64,000 bases of DNA from Antilocapra americana (lineage: Eukaryota > Chordata > Mammalia > Artiodactyla > Antilocapridae): the NCBI GenBank assembly GCA_007570785.1, contig ML662449.1:15819922-15883921 (forward strand). The letters run 5' to 3'. Below, piece after piece: positions 12,177 through 23,240 of this stretch. The notes under the pieces are model-generated. The model was not told where the DNA came from, did not search any database, and worked only from the letters and a program-made list of their open reading frames with translations. Each line of letters opens with the position of its first letter. Within the stretch, counting starts at the first letter, position 1. Position numbers and translations under genes: made by a program.

Positions 12177-14079
12177 GAAGACTAGCGATCTCTTCAAGAA
12201 AATTAGAGATACCAAGGGAGTATTTCATGCAAAGATGGGCACAACAAAGGACAGAAATGGTATGGACCTAACAGAAGTAGAAGATATTAAGAGGTGGCAA
12301 GAATACACAGAAGAACTATCCAAAAATATCTTCATGACCCAGATAACAATGATGGTGTGATCACTCACCTAGAGCCAGACACTCTGGAATGCAAAACTAA
12401 GTGGGCTTTAGGAGGTATCACTATGAGCAAAGCTAGTGGAGGTGAAGGAATTCCAGTTGACCTATTTCAAATCCTAAAGGATGATGCTCTGAAAGTGCTT
12501 CACTCAATGTGTCAGCAAACTTGGAAAGCTCAGTAGTGGCCACAGGACTGGAACAGGTCAGTATTCATTCCAGTCCCAAAGAAGGGCAATGCCAAAGAAT
12601 GTTCAAACTACCACAAGCCTGCCCTCATCTCACACACTAGCAAAGTAATGCTCAAAATTCTCCAAGCAGGCTTCAAACTGTGAACTTCCAGATGTTCAAG
12701 TTGTATTTAGAAAAGGCAGAGGAACCAGAGATCAAATTGCCAACATCCATTGGATCATCGGAAAAGCAAGAGAGTTCCAGGAAAACATCTACTTCTGCTT
12801 TATTGATTACACCAAAGCCTTTGACTGTGTAGATGACAACAAACTGAAAAATTCTTAAAGAGATAGGAATACCAAACCACCTCACCTGCCTCCTGAGAAA
12901 TCTGTATGCAAGTCAAGAAGCAACAGTTAGAAGCAAACATTGAACAATGGACTGGTTCAAAATTAGAAAAATAGTACATCAAGGCTGTATCTTGTCATTC
13001 TGCTTATTTAACTTCTATGCAGAGTCTCTGGTGGCTCAGAGGGTAAAGCGTCTGTCTGCAATGTGGGAGACTCTGGTTCGATCCCTGGGTCGGGAAGATG
13101 CCCTGGAGAAGGAAATGGCAACCCACTCCAATACTCTTGCCTGGAGAATCCCATGGACAGAGAAGCCTGGTAGGCTACAGTCCATGGAGTCGCAAAGAGT
13201 CTGGACAGGACGGAGCGACTTCACTTTCACTTTCTTTCATGCAGAGTACATCATGCAAACTGCCAAGCTGTCTGAAGCACCAGCTGAAATCAAGATTGCC
13301 CCGGGGAACTATCAAAATTTCAGATATGCAGATAACACCACTCTTATGAAAGAAAGTGAAGAGGAACTAAAGAGCCTCTTGATGAAAGTGAAAGAGGAGA
13401 GTGAAAAAAGGCTGGCTTAAAACTCAACATTCAAAAAACTAAGGTCATGACATTTGGTCCCATCACTTCATGTCAAATAGATGGGGAAACAATGGAAACG
13501 GTGACAGGCTTTATTTTCTTGGGCTCCACAAACTGCAGATGGGGACTGAAACCATGACATTAAAAGATGTTTGTTCCTTGGAAGAAAAGCTATGACCAAC
13601 CTTGACAGCATATTAAAAAGCAGAGATATTACTTTGCTGACAAAGGTCCATTTAGTCAAAGCTATGATTTTTCCAGTAGTCATGTATGAATGTAAGAGTT
13701 GGACTACAAAGAAAGCTGAGCATTGAAGAATTGATGCTTTTGGACTATGGTGTTGAAGAAGATTCTTGAGAGTCCCTTGGACTCCTTAAGAAAATCAGTC
13801 CTGAATATTCATTAGAAGGACTGATGCTGAAGCTGAAACTCCAGTATTTTCGCCACTTTATTCAAAGAACCGACTCATTGAAAAAGACCCTGATGCTGGG
13901 AAATATTGAAGGGGATGACAGAGGATGAGGTGGTTGAATGGCATCACCAACTCCATGGAGATGAGTATAAGCAAGCTCTGGCAATTGGTGATGGGCAGGG
14001 AAGCCTGGGGTGCTGCAGCCCATAGTGTCACAAGGAGTTGGACATGACTGAGTGACTGAACTGAACTGAACTGAACTGG
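12177..14079 (+). repeat. BovB LINE, long fragment with SINE inside
   Basis: It begins in the part of the BovB polyprotein before the reverse-transcriptase core (GATCTCTTCAAGAAAATTAG). It continues through AGTGGCCACAGGACTGGAA and TTTATTGATTACACCAAAGC, and ends with the BovB 3' terminus and its short TGAAC tandem at 14055-14078. The catalytic box is read as YADN in the frame near 13325-13340. Frameshifts and stops are spread throughout. A Bov-tA occupies 13026-13238. Confidence 0.9.
13026..13238 (+). repeat. Bov-tA SINE inserted in BovB
   Basis: The tRNA-like head reads CTCTGGTGGCTCAGAGGGTA and a perfect B-box-like GGTTCGATCC lies at 13075-13084. The BovB-derived tail ends CGACTTCACTTTCACTTTC. 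The host BovB supplies a perfect 9-bp duplication, ATGCAGAGT, at 13017-13025 and 13239-13247. Low divergence suggests a fairly recent insertion. Confidence 0.93.
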
Positions 14080-14760
14080 AGGTACTATCATAACTCTGAT
14101 GAACCTTTATCTTAACCATGGTCTCCCAATGCACAGTTGACAAAAATAGTGCTATTTTATCTCATGCTGATAATAACACATATAGAATCAAGATTTTATG
14201 TTTGTGTTTTTAGGAATTTCTCTTTGGAGGCTAATCTGAGTTACTACTGAGAACTTGGACTCTGGGGCTTCTACTTAGGCCTAACTGTCTCCAAAGTAGG
14301 CATGTTGATTGAATTTCATAAATAATGAGTACATAAGATTTTTTTTCTGTTCATTTCTGTCTGAAATAGTAATATCTCAATGTTTAAAATCTGAGGAAAA
14401 TCTTTCTTAAATATGAAAAACCCACATTATTCATCTCTTCTGCCATTTTTCATGTTTCTCAAAATAATGTCCCTTCATTCTTTCTCTTAGTCACTTGCTC
14501 CCAGTTTATTTAGTTCCTGATCCCTCAGGGAAAATCCATGAATTATATCCAGGAGGAAATATTTTCTCATCATAATATTGAGAAGGGTTTTGCTTCTCCA
14601 TCAGTTGACTTTGTTAATTTTTTAATGCCTTGTAAGCATCTTTATATATTTTGTGAACTAAAACAAGTGAAAATTAATGAAAGCATATATAAAACTGGAA
14701 GGTAAATCTGTGTAATTCATTAGACATGGTGGAACCGATAAAAATCCTACTCAACACAAA
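14080..14760. other. No gene seen; unassigned AT-rich DNA
   Basis: No coding signal or named repeat recognised. Confidence 0.45.
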
Positions 14761-15726
14761 AGTGAAAGTTTTAATCTCTCCATTGTGTCTGACTCATTGA
14801 GACCCCATGGACTCATTGAGAAGCCCCACCAGGCTTCTCTGTACATGGAATTCTCCAGGAAAGAATAACGGAGTGGTTAGCCATTCCCTAGGTAATGATC
14901 TTCCCTACACAGGGATTGAAATAAGGTCTCCTAAAAGGGAACTCTCTTACACTGTTGGTGGGATTGCAAACTAGTACAGCCTCTATGGAAAACAGTGTGG
15001 AGGTTCCTTAAAAAACTGCAAATAGTCCTGCCATATGACCCAGCAATCCCACTGTTGGGCATATACACCGAAGAAACCAGAATTGAAAGAGACACGTGTA
15101 CCCCAATCAATGTTCATCGCTGCTTTATTTACAATAGCCAGGACATGGAACCAACCTAGATGCCCATCAACTGACGAATGGATAAGAAAGCTGTGGTACA
15201 TATACACAATGGAATATTACTCAGCATTAAGGAAAAATTCATTTGAATCAGTTCTACTCAGATGGACGAAACTGGAGCCCATTATCCAGAGTGAAGTAAG
15301 CCAGAAGCAAAAACAACAATACAGTATATTAACGCATATATATGGAATTTAGAAAGACAGTAACGAGAACCCAGCATGCGAGACAGCAAAAGGAACACAG
15401 ATGTATAGAATAGACTCAGGGCTTCTGTGGATGAGGGAAAGGGTGGGATGATATGGGAGAATGGCATTGAAACATGTTAATTATCATATGTCTAAGCAAT
15501 AGCCGGCCCAGGATTGATGCTTGGGACTGGTGCAACGAGATTTCCTGGGGGGAGGGAGGAGGGATGGGGGTTCTGGAGGGGGAGCATATGTAAACCCATG
15601 GTGATATCATGTCACTGTTTGGCAAAACTAATAAAAAAAATGTTAAAAAAAAAAAAAAGAAAAAAAGAAATAAGGTCTCCTCCATTGCAGGAGGATTCTT
15701 GATCATCTGAGCCTCTAGGGAAGCCC
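14761..15726 (-). repeat. Bov-tA SINE split by a young L1
   Basis: The SINE tail occupies about 14761-14932 and its tRNA-like head 15667-15726 (ending CTCTAGGGAAGCCC on the plus strand). The two parts join across the duplicated GAAATAAGGTCTCCT. The L1 lying between them must therefore be younger than this SINE copy. Confidence 0.9.
14933..15666 (+). mobile_element. Young 5'-truncated L1 (bovine-type), inside a Bov-tA
   Basis: About 734 bp: the end of ORF2 (CX...H zinc-knuckle tail, [20 protein letters not shown] in the frame near 15040) and the 3' UTR, ending in AATAAAAAAAATG and an A-rich tail. It is flanked by a perfect 15-bp duplication, GAAATAAGGTCTCCT, at 14918-14932 and 15667-15681, as expected for L1 target-primed reverse transcription. 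A small insertion near 15108 breaks the ORF2 frame. The 3' UTR has a G-rich polypurine run at about 15547-15584. Confidence 0.93.
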
Positions 15727-15989
15727 AGTCTACACAGATGTGAATGTTACTATCATCAATAGCAGTAACCATTAGGTGACATCTTTCCCAGTCATCAAAT
15801 ACTATTTATTTCATATAGGTGAACATTTATTTGGCAATTTTATTCAGATGGTTGAATTAATACCCAAGGAGGTCTCATGGCTTTCAAAGTCCAAACTAGG
15901 ATTACTATCTAAGTCACTTCACAATATGGCCCTACTTATAATTTTAGCTTCTTTTTCTTCTTGCCACACTATATACTAAATATGACATA

Positions 15990-16165
15990 GGATAGCAATT
16001 AATCACTCTGAAACTTTAGTGTACATATATGTCAAATAGACACAATGGTGACATTTCTTCAAAAGTTATCTTAAAGAGCAAATGAGACAATGTCAGGAAA
16101 GCACTGAGCATAATGTGTGATCATACTATTGCCCAGTACATGGATATTACTACATTAACGCAACT
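15990..16165 (+). repeat. MIR SINE relic
   Basis: Decayed match to the MIR core and 3' end: an AATCACTCTGAAACTTTAGT segment, AGAGCAAATGAGACAATGTC, and GCACTGAGCATAATG in the expected order. Confidence 0.45.
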
Positions 16166-16344
16166 ATTGGTTGTTGTGTTATTAGTGCACTTAGTGCGGT
16201 AGCCATTATAATAAACCGGAGAGGCAAGAGATATATCCTTCTAGTTTTTCCCTCTGACTTCCTTCCATTCATACTAAGCCTCAAGTACCTTTTCATTTGA
16301 CTTTTTTTTTTCATTTATTTCTTCCTCTGAATTCATTCGCTTCT

Positions 16345-16425
16345 CCAGAGAACTCCTTTCACTCATTCAACAAATCTTTGTTGAGTGTTTATCATGTGAT
16401 CAGAACTGTAGAAAGAGGTGTTGAA
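16345..16425 (-). repeat. MIR/L2-type 3' end relic
   Basis: CACTCATTCAACAAATCTTTG followed by TTGAGTGTTTATCATGTG resembles the inverted 3' end shared by MIR-like and L2-like ancient repeats. Confidence 0.45.
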
Positions 16426-16611
16426 GTTCGAGTGGTATGGAATTCAGGACACTAACCTGTGTGTGATAAAGTCTGAGCCACAGTCAGACTCTGCTAGTGA
16501 CAATCGACATGCTTGTCCTAATTCATCACTTTTATTTCTTCCCTGTCTAAATAAGATATACAAAAGGCTTTGTCTTCTTGGGAATGTTAATTACAACTTC
16601 CATCTCTGATA

Positions 16612-16817
16612 TGCTTAATCACTCAGTCATGTCTGACTCTTTGTAACTCCATGGACTGTAGCCTGCCTAGCTCCTCTGTCCATGGGGATTCTCCAGGCAA
16701 GAATACTGGTGTGGGTTGCCATGCCATCCTCCAGGCAATCTTCCCAACCCAGGGACTGAACCCAGGTCTTCCACATTGCAGGTGGTTGATTTATTATCTG
16801 AGTCACCAGGGAAGCCC
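16612..16817 (-). repeat. Bov-tA SINE
   Basis: Full-length copy: plus-strand tail CACTCAGTCATGTCTGACTC, then CAAGAATACTGGTGTGGG, ending with the inverted head GAGTCACCAGGGAAGCCC. Confidence 0.9.
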
Positions 16818-16990
16818 TTAGAGTTTGCTGGTTTCAGCAAAATCTACCAATCAACTTATGACAATTATACTTTATCCTGGAGAAGAATAAAATACATTGT
16901 AGTTTTGAGAAAGTGATTAACATTTTCAGTTTTATATTTTAGAAACATTTACCTGGGGCAGGTAAATTATAGAAGGGGCAGGAAAGAAGA

Positions 16991-16993
<3 letters not shown>

Positions 16994-17032
<39 letters not shown>

Positions 17033-17331
17033 AAGGCAAAGGCACCCCAATCCAGTGCTCTTGTCTGGAAAACTCCATGGACAGAGAGCCTGGTGGGCTG
17101 TAGTCCATGGGGTTGTGAAGAGTTGGACACGACTGAGCAACTTCACTTTCACTTTTCACTTTCATGCATTGGAGAAAGAAATGGCAACCCACTCCAGTGT
17201 TCTTGCCTGGAGAATCCCAGGGACGGGGGAGCCTGGTGGGCTGCCGTCTATGGGGTTGCACAGAGTCGGACACAACTGAAGCGACTTAACAGCAGCAACA
17301 ACATATATATATATATACACACATATATATT
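16994..17331 (+). repeat. Bov-A2 SINE embedded in a (TA)n array
   Basis: A (TA)n run at 16994-17028 is followed by two Bov-A monomers (about 17029-17165 and 17166-17300), each starting GAGAAGGCAAAGGC / GAGAAAGAAATGGC and ending GACACGACTGAGC / GACACAACTGAAGC. A second TA/CA-rich run follows at 17303-17331. The dimer structure identifies Bov-A2. The TA on both sides indicates insertion into, or expansion around, an existing dinucleotide repeat. Confidence 0.88.
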
Positions 17332-17620
17332 AAAAGTTGCAATTTCTATATTGTTTGGAGACCTTACTGAAGACTACAGCCCAGAAGACATCTTCTCAGA
17401 TACCACTGAGAAACTGATCTGAGGGGTAAGGGAGAAGTCAGGATATACAGAAGTTTTGCTGGAAAAAAAAAAATGTGGCTGAATATCAAACCATTATTGC
17501 TAGTTACAAAAACCAACAAAAAACACACAGCTCAAGTTCATGATGTTAGTGCTTTTCTTTCCATGGGAAGATGTAAGAATGACTTATTGAAAATTATTCC
17601 TTTGATATGCATCTTAACTA

Positions 17621-17797
17621 TTAGCTTCCCTGATGGCTAAGTTGGTAAAGAGTCTGCTTGCAGTATGGGAGAACTTCATCCTCTGGAGAAGGAAATGGCA
17701 ACCCATTCTGGTATTTTTGCCTGGAGAATTCCATGGACAGAGGAGCCTGGTGGGCTCATGGGGTCACAAAGAGTCAGACACTGAGTGGCTAACATCT
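17621..17797 (+). repeat. Bov-tA SINE
   Basis: The head AGCTTCCCTGATGGCTAAG and tail GGAGAAGGAAATGGCAACCC are present, with a shortened middle. The flanks share CTTAACT (17613-17619 and 17803-17809), a probable short duplication. Confidence 0.85.
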
Positions 17798-18002
17798 TCT
17801 TCCTTAACTGTCTATGGCTGATATCCTGTGTTATCCTGAATTCCCCTGAGGGCACACTTGGGGGTAGCTGCAGGGTCTGAGGGCTTGAAGGAAGACAGTA
17901 TTTGTTTTTTACCAGAAAGGCAGGCAACATTGTTTGTTTACTGAACTGGCAGGCAGGTAATTTTTTTTTTTTTTTTGTGGCCACACCTTGAATAGTGACA
18001 GC

Positions 18003-18190
18003 TGGCTGCTGTGCTCAGCCATGTCTGACAGCCATGGACTGTCACCTGCCAGGCTCTTCTGTCCATGGAATTTTCCAGGCAAGAATACGGGAGTGGGTTG
18101 CCATTTCTTATTCCAGGGGATCTTCCTGACTCGGGATCAAACCCGTATCTCTTTCATCTCCTGCATGGGCAGGCAAATCTTTATCACTAA
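18003..18190 (-). repeat. Bov-tA SINE, degraded
   Basis: AGCCATGTCTGACAGCCATG, CAAGAATACGGGAGTGGG and ATCTTCCTGACTCGGGATCA in order. The head end is decayed. Confidence 0.75.
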
Positions 18191-18876
18191 CACGATGTGG
18201 CATGACAGTCTAGCACATGGACCCTAACCTACTCAGGAGCTAGCCCCTTCAGCCTGCTGATCTGGTTTGCTTCCCCATTTTATCCTCCCACTCCTGACAT
18301 GTATAGTGGTTTCAACCAAAAGCTAGATTATATTAAGACAGATTGTATTACCCTAATATTATCTCCACACAAAATGGCTCTGTTTACTCCCTTTCCTAGC
18401 AACTGCCTGGTAGTAATTTCCTCAGATTCATTTCACAGACCCAGGAAAGGGTGTGTACAGAAACATTTCCCTCACAACTTCAGGAATCTCACTGAGGATG
18501 TTGGAGTAGTTTCCCCTACTCTTGCCAACATAAATTCGACTCAACTGTTAAGAGTTTTCATGGGATAATACTAGTTAGAGTGAGCAAGTAGTTACTGAAA
18601 ACACTTCCTTTCTCCCATAAAAAGAGGACTATGCTAAATAGTGTTATTGATTTGCTTTATTTTATCCTCACAACAACATTGACTGGCATATTCTGACTTT
18701 AAACTGAAAATGTGTACTCCAGATAGGTACTTGAACTTATGTGCCCAGGACATGAATCTGACCAAACTCCAGAGTTTTTTAAATGAGATAGCATACATGG
18801 GTTTAGGACTTACTAAAACCCAGATTCTTTGATGTCTCATTGTAGAAAGAATTCAGTGAGAACCAAAGTGATAGGT
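18191..18876. other. No gene seen; unassigned
   Basis: No recognisable family or coding signal. Confidence 0.4.
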
Positions 18877-18890
18877 AAGAAGTGAATTTA

Positions 18891-19673
18891 CACCAGTTAG
18901 AATGGCTGCCATCCAAAAGTCTACAAGCAATAAATGCTGGAGAGGATGTGGAGAAAAGGGAACCCTCTTACACTGTTGGTGGGAATGCAAACTAGTACAG
19001 CCACTATGGAAAAGAGTGTGGAGATTCCTTAAAAAGCTGCAAATAGACCTGCCATATGACCCGGCAATCCCACTGCTGGGCATATACACCGAGGAAACCA
19101 GAATTGAAAGAGCCACGTGTACCCCAGTGTTCATCGCTGCATTGTTTACAATAGCTAAGACATGGAAACAACCTAGATGCCCATCAACTGATGAATGGAT
19201 AAGAAAGCTGTGGTACATATACACAATGGAATATTACTCAGCATTAAAAAAAATTCATTTGAAGCAATTCTACTCAGATGGACGAAACTGGAGCCCATTA
19301 TCCAGAGTGAAGTAAGCCAGAAGCAAAAACAACAATACAGTATATTAACGCATATATATGGAATTTAGAAAGACAGTAACAAGAACCCAACATGCGAGAC
19401 AGCAAAAGGAACGCAGATGTATAGAATAGACTCGTGGACTTTGTGGATGAGAGTAAGGGTGGGATGTTATGGGAGAAGGGCATTGAAGCATGTTAATTGT
19501 CATGTGTCTAATCAATTGCCAGCCCAGGATTGATGCTCGGGACTGGTGCAGCGAGATTTCCCGGGGGGGAGGGAGGAGGGAGGGGGGTTCCGGAGGGGAA
19601 GCATATGTAAACCCATGGTGATATCATGACATTGTATGGCAAAAACAAGTAAAAAAAATAAATTAAAAAAAAA
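18891..19673 (+). mobile_element. Young 5'-truncated L1 (bovine-type)
   Basis: About 783 bp. The frame at 18902-19315 encodes the C-terminal end of L1 ORF2, with a CX3CX7HX4C zinc knuckle ([18 protein letters not shown]) near its start, then [21 protein letters not shown] run of As near 19248 shifts the frame before the normal stop. The 3' UTR with a G-rich run (19562-19597) and an A-rich tail follow. A perfect 14-bp duplication, AAGAAGTGAATTTA, lies at 18877-18890 and 19674-19687. Confidence 0.95.
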
Positions 19674-19687
19674 AAGAAGTGAATTTA

Positions 19688-21323
19688 TTTAGAGAGAAAC
19701 ACACTCCACAGATCCTAAAAGGCACACACATCCTCTAAGGCAAGAGTGGCCCTCAGAAGGCATGGTTACTTGTCATAGGCTGGGTAATTTCATTGGCCAA
19801 GTCAGAAGAACATTCCAACTCTTTGGGGAATAGGTGTGGATTTCCAGGAGCTGGACCACCTCCCACTTTTTGGTCTTGGATGGTTGGCATCAGAACAGTC
19901 ATGGTGCCTGTGGGTGTGTCATTTATCTTGTTGATGTGTTACAATATGTGTATACTGAGACATAAGTTCTAGTAGAAATGGACTAGTTCCCCATCTTGGA
20001 CCTATTTTGTTCTTATCAGTTTATGTTGTCATCATTTTATGACAGCAGTTTATGTTGTCATCTTTTAAAGTTTGTGCCTTATCTCTTTCCGTCCTATTTC
20101 AATTCTCCACAATTTTTTTTTTTTTTGCATTCTATTACAACTGCCTTAGAGGAAATCTTGAATCCTACTATTAATATCATTGAGAGCCATTTGCAAAAAA
20201 AGTCAATATTTTCAGTGATTAAAAAGAAACATATATTTAATATAAAAAGCTTTAAATTTTAAAATGAAGGACGGGCTTAGCTACTATTTCATAAAATTAT
20301 AAGAACTAGAAATGGTCACCTGGATGCCACATTGAAGCAAGACCTAATAGTATTTTGGCACAATTATTTGTTTTTACATTAGATTTATATTTTACTATTT
20401 TACATTTGGAGCTCATTTTTTATTATTTCTGATGAACATCTTCCTTCCCTATTGTGAGTTTGCAATGATGACTAGAAGAGTATGTCTATTTCTCTCTCCT
20501 CTATTGCTCCTCTGGTGCACAGAAAATGAGCCCATTTCTGCTTAGCTCTTTTTTCCTCCTAGATGACTTAGAAAGTATGTCTAAAATAGTTTTTATATGA
20601 TTTCACCTGTTCTCATTTCTGGTGAGTCTTCTATCTTTCATTTTGTGAGGCGTTGCTAGGCAATGTCTAAATTGTCCTTTATTTCTTGTGATTCCTTAGC
20701 TTCTCCATGTTGCAGAATAAGTTTTGAGTAGAGGACAAGAAACACAATATGCCATTTCTACCCTGTGTTTGAATCTCTTATGATCCCAGAATAACCAAGC
20801 TTAATATGAAGGGAATGAGTACTATTTGTTTAAAGATTTATTAGCAAAAATTCTACCTAACAGTTCAAACATAGGGAGAAACATAATTACATGAGTGGAT
20901 TGTCAGCTGCCTTCTGAATTCCTCTGTGTCTCATGGGACAGAATAAAAATGACTGGTAATTATAGTGCAAATTTCAGAGGGAATTGTTTTTTAGCTTTAG
21001 CAATAGCTTTCTTATTTTTTATAAAGTTATGTTCATAAAAGAATGTGTGTGGTAATTTGTGTAATATTACACTTTGTTAGCAGTAATTACTACTTAATGT
21101 AATCTATGTGACATAATGACATAAAAAAGCTTTCTGAGACATGCACTATTTCAGGGTAAAACCTCATGAAATATCATTCTTATTTATGAAATATTTTGTG
21201 ATAATATTTTATCTAGTAATATCTGCTTAATTTTTAGCAATAGTTTATTTTTCTAGCTATGACATATTTTTCCAATTTAATTACTTTCTTGCATAAATTT
21301 AAAATCAGAAATTATCAACATTC
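19688..21323. other. No gene seen; AT-rich unassigned
   Basis: No coding signal and no family recognised. A T-run at about 20110-20126 is the only simple feature. Confidence 0.45.
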
Positions 21324-21855
21324 TGTTAGGTAGTTGGATAGGAAACAGGAGTTCAAAATGGCAGTGGCTAGAAGACAAGGAAGGACAAAGCCTGTGAAAA
21401 TAGAACAAGGAAGGTCCGAGGACCTGAGTGAGAACTTCAGGTAAAACAGCACTCCTGTCTAAGCCCAATTTGCATAGGACAGGCCCAGGGGGCAAAGAAA
21501 ACATATAAAAGGAGGAGCGAAAGCACTCTCTCTCTCTCTCCCCACGTCCCCTTGCCTCTCTTCCTTTCCCTCTCTCTCTCCCCTCTGCCTCTCTCCCTCT
21601 CCCTTCCTCTCTCCCTCTCCCTTCCTCCTCCCCCCACATGTGTGTTCTTTCTCTTTCTCTTTCTCTCCCATGCTTTGAGAATGGATTCTTCTATTATTAT
21701 CTTCTAAATAAAATAGAGCTGTAACACTGGTTTGTCTAAGAATTATATCACGGTCTGTTCAAGACCCGAGAGCTGTGACCCGCCGAGGGCTTCAATGTCT
21801 GTCACCCCAAATCTTTGTTGTGATGAGACGAGAACTGAGGAACATACCCTCACAT
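21324..21855 (+). mobile_element. Solo LTR, ruminant class II (BTLTR1-like) ERV
   Basis: A block of about 530 bp with LTR architecture. It starts TGTTAGGTAGTTGG, has a TATAAAA box at 21504-21510, a long pyrimidine-rich leader (about 21524-21668) and an AATAAA signal at 21707-21712. It then has U5-like sequence with CAAGACCCGAGAGCTGTGAC, ending near CCCTCACA. No gag, pol or env follows, so it is a solo LTR. The family name is from recognition of the U5 region. The flanks do not give a clear 6-bp duplication, so the ends may be off by a few bases. Confidence 0.65.
21504..21510 (+). promoter_or_regulatory. TATA box of the solo LTR
   Basis: TATAAAA followed by a purine-rich GGAGGAGCG stretch, about 200 bases before the AATAAA signal. 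The position fits an LTR U3/R promoter. Confidence 0.5.
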
Positions 21856-22300
21856 GACAATTCCATGGTTATACAATTTCAGAGCATAAGAATCATCCAT
21901 TTTCTTACAAACCTGTTTAGATATGCAAATTTAGATAGAAAAGTACTCTTGCAAAAAAGTGTCTATTTCAGAGAATATTAAAAATGTGTAGTGTGATCTT
22001 TTTTAATAAAGGTTTATATCTTCTCTGTTAACCTTACACAAACCAAAAAGTCCAATCAGCTTTAAAAAAGACAAAGCCTTGCATGTATAGCCATGTATTC
22101 TGTTTAAAAGAAGAAAAAGAAAAGAAAAAGTCTATCTACTTAGAGTTGTTTAACATGTTTTTCAGTTTACTGAAACTGGATTTTTACAATGATTTATGTT
22201 TCTTTTAATTTAATATTATTGCTAGTTTTAAAGATGAAGACACAGAAAATAGGATATCACAGAATGCCAATTAATATCTGAATCAGTAGATCAGATAACT
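21856..22300. other. No gene seen; unassigned
   Basis: No coding signal or named repeat. Confidence 0.4.
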
Positions 22301-22575
22301 GCTGCTGCTGCTACTAAGTCGCTTCAGTCATGTCCGACTCTGTGAAACCCGGAGACGGCAACCTACCAGGCTCTTCCATCCCTGGGATTCTCCAGGCAAG
22401 AACACTGGAGTGGGTTGCCATTTCCTTCTCCAATGCATGAGGATGAAAAGTGAAAGTGAAGTTGCTCAGTCTTGTCTGACTCCTAGCGACCCCATGGACC
22501 GCAGCCTACCAGGCTCCTCCATCCATGGGAGATTCCAGGCAAGAGTACTGGAGCGGGGTGCCATTGCCTTCTCCG
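22301..22575 (-). repeat. Bov-A2 SINE
   Basis: It starts with GCTGCTGCTGCTACTAAGTC, then GGATTCTCCAGGCAAGAACA, a junction AGTGAAAGTGAAGTTGCTCAG near 22449, a second monomer, and the end CCATTGCCTTCTCCG. AGATAACT occurs at 22293-22300 and 22581-22588, a probable duplication. It is well preserved. Confidence 0.93.
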
Positions 22576-22733
22576 AGATAAGATAACTGATAAAACATCA
22601 AATTAACATATGAATTGGTACATTAAATATAGTTCTCAAATCCTTGTATAAGGTGAAGTATTTAATAAATGATACATATGTGTGTTGTAACTGATTTACA
22701 TACACCAGCAGTAGCTACCAATTACTGAGCATT

Positions 22734-23179
22734 TGACGCCCAAAATTCAGTTTTTGTATAAACCATTGCCAAAGCAAATCTTGGAGACAGAGTTTTGGGT
22801 GAAGTAGAAAAGGGTAACGTTATTGTTTTGCCAGGCAAAGCAGGACAAAATGGGCTCCTGCTTTAAAAATCCATCTGTCCCAATCTGGGAGGAGGATATG
22901 GTGAGGAATTTTAAAGCAATAGTTCAAGGGTGAGAGCTGCTGACAAGATTAAGGTGTGTTTCAGGTTTCAGGTGGCTGGTCTCCTAATCCTGGTGAACTT
23001 CTCTGTTCCTTGCAATCTTGCCTCAGGTGGTTTCTTGCTTCTTTTCCTTGATTAGCAACTATTCAAATCTGTCCTTTGGAACTCAGGGAAGGTTATGAAG
23101 ACTGGAGTCTTGCCTACAGAAATGGGGATAAAAAGACTCCTGTGACCAGGATTCCCACAGAGTCCTCCTAGTTTTCACA
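22734..23179 (-). repeat. LTR-like element, antisense, family uncertain
   Basis: On the minus strand the block runs from TGTGAAAACTAGGAGG to TTTTGGGCGTCA, giving TG...CA ends. Near its 3' end it has CTTCACCCAAAACTCTGTCTC, which resembles the polyadenylation/U5 part of artiodactyl ERV LTRs. No duplication was found. Confidence 0.42.
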
Positions 23180-23240
23180 ATTCCTTTGTGCTAGACACTG
23201 TACTAATTTGTGTGTATAATTATTATAATTTATTCATAAC

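Larger units (their letters stand above)
15727..16611. other. No gene seen; contains old MIR/L2-type relics
   Basis: Two weak ancient repeats are listed separately. The rest is unassigned and has no coding signal. Confidence 0.45.

Noticed and set aside
21437..21671. Glu/Arg/Gly-rich minus-strand frames
   Set aside because: They are translations of the CT-rich LTR leader and of low complexity.
22734..23179. A target-site duplication for the antisense LTR-like block
   Set aside because: The flanking bases (CATT before, ATTC after) do not match at any likely length, so the element ends remain uncertain.
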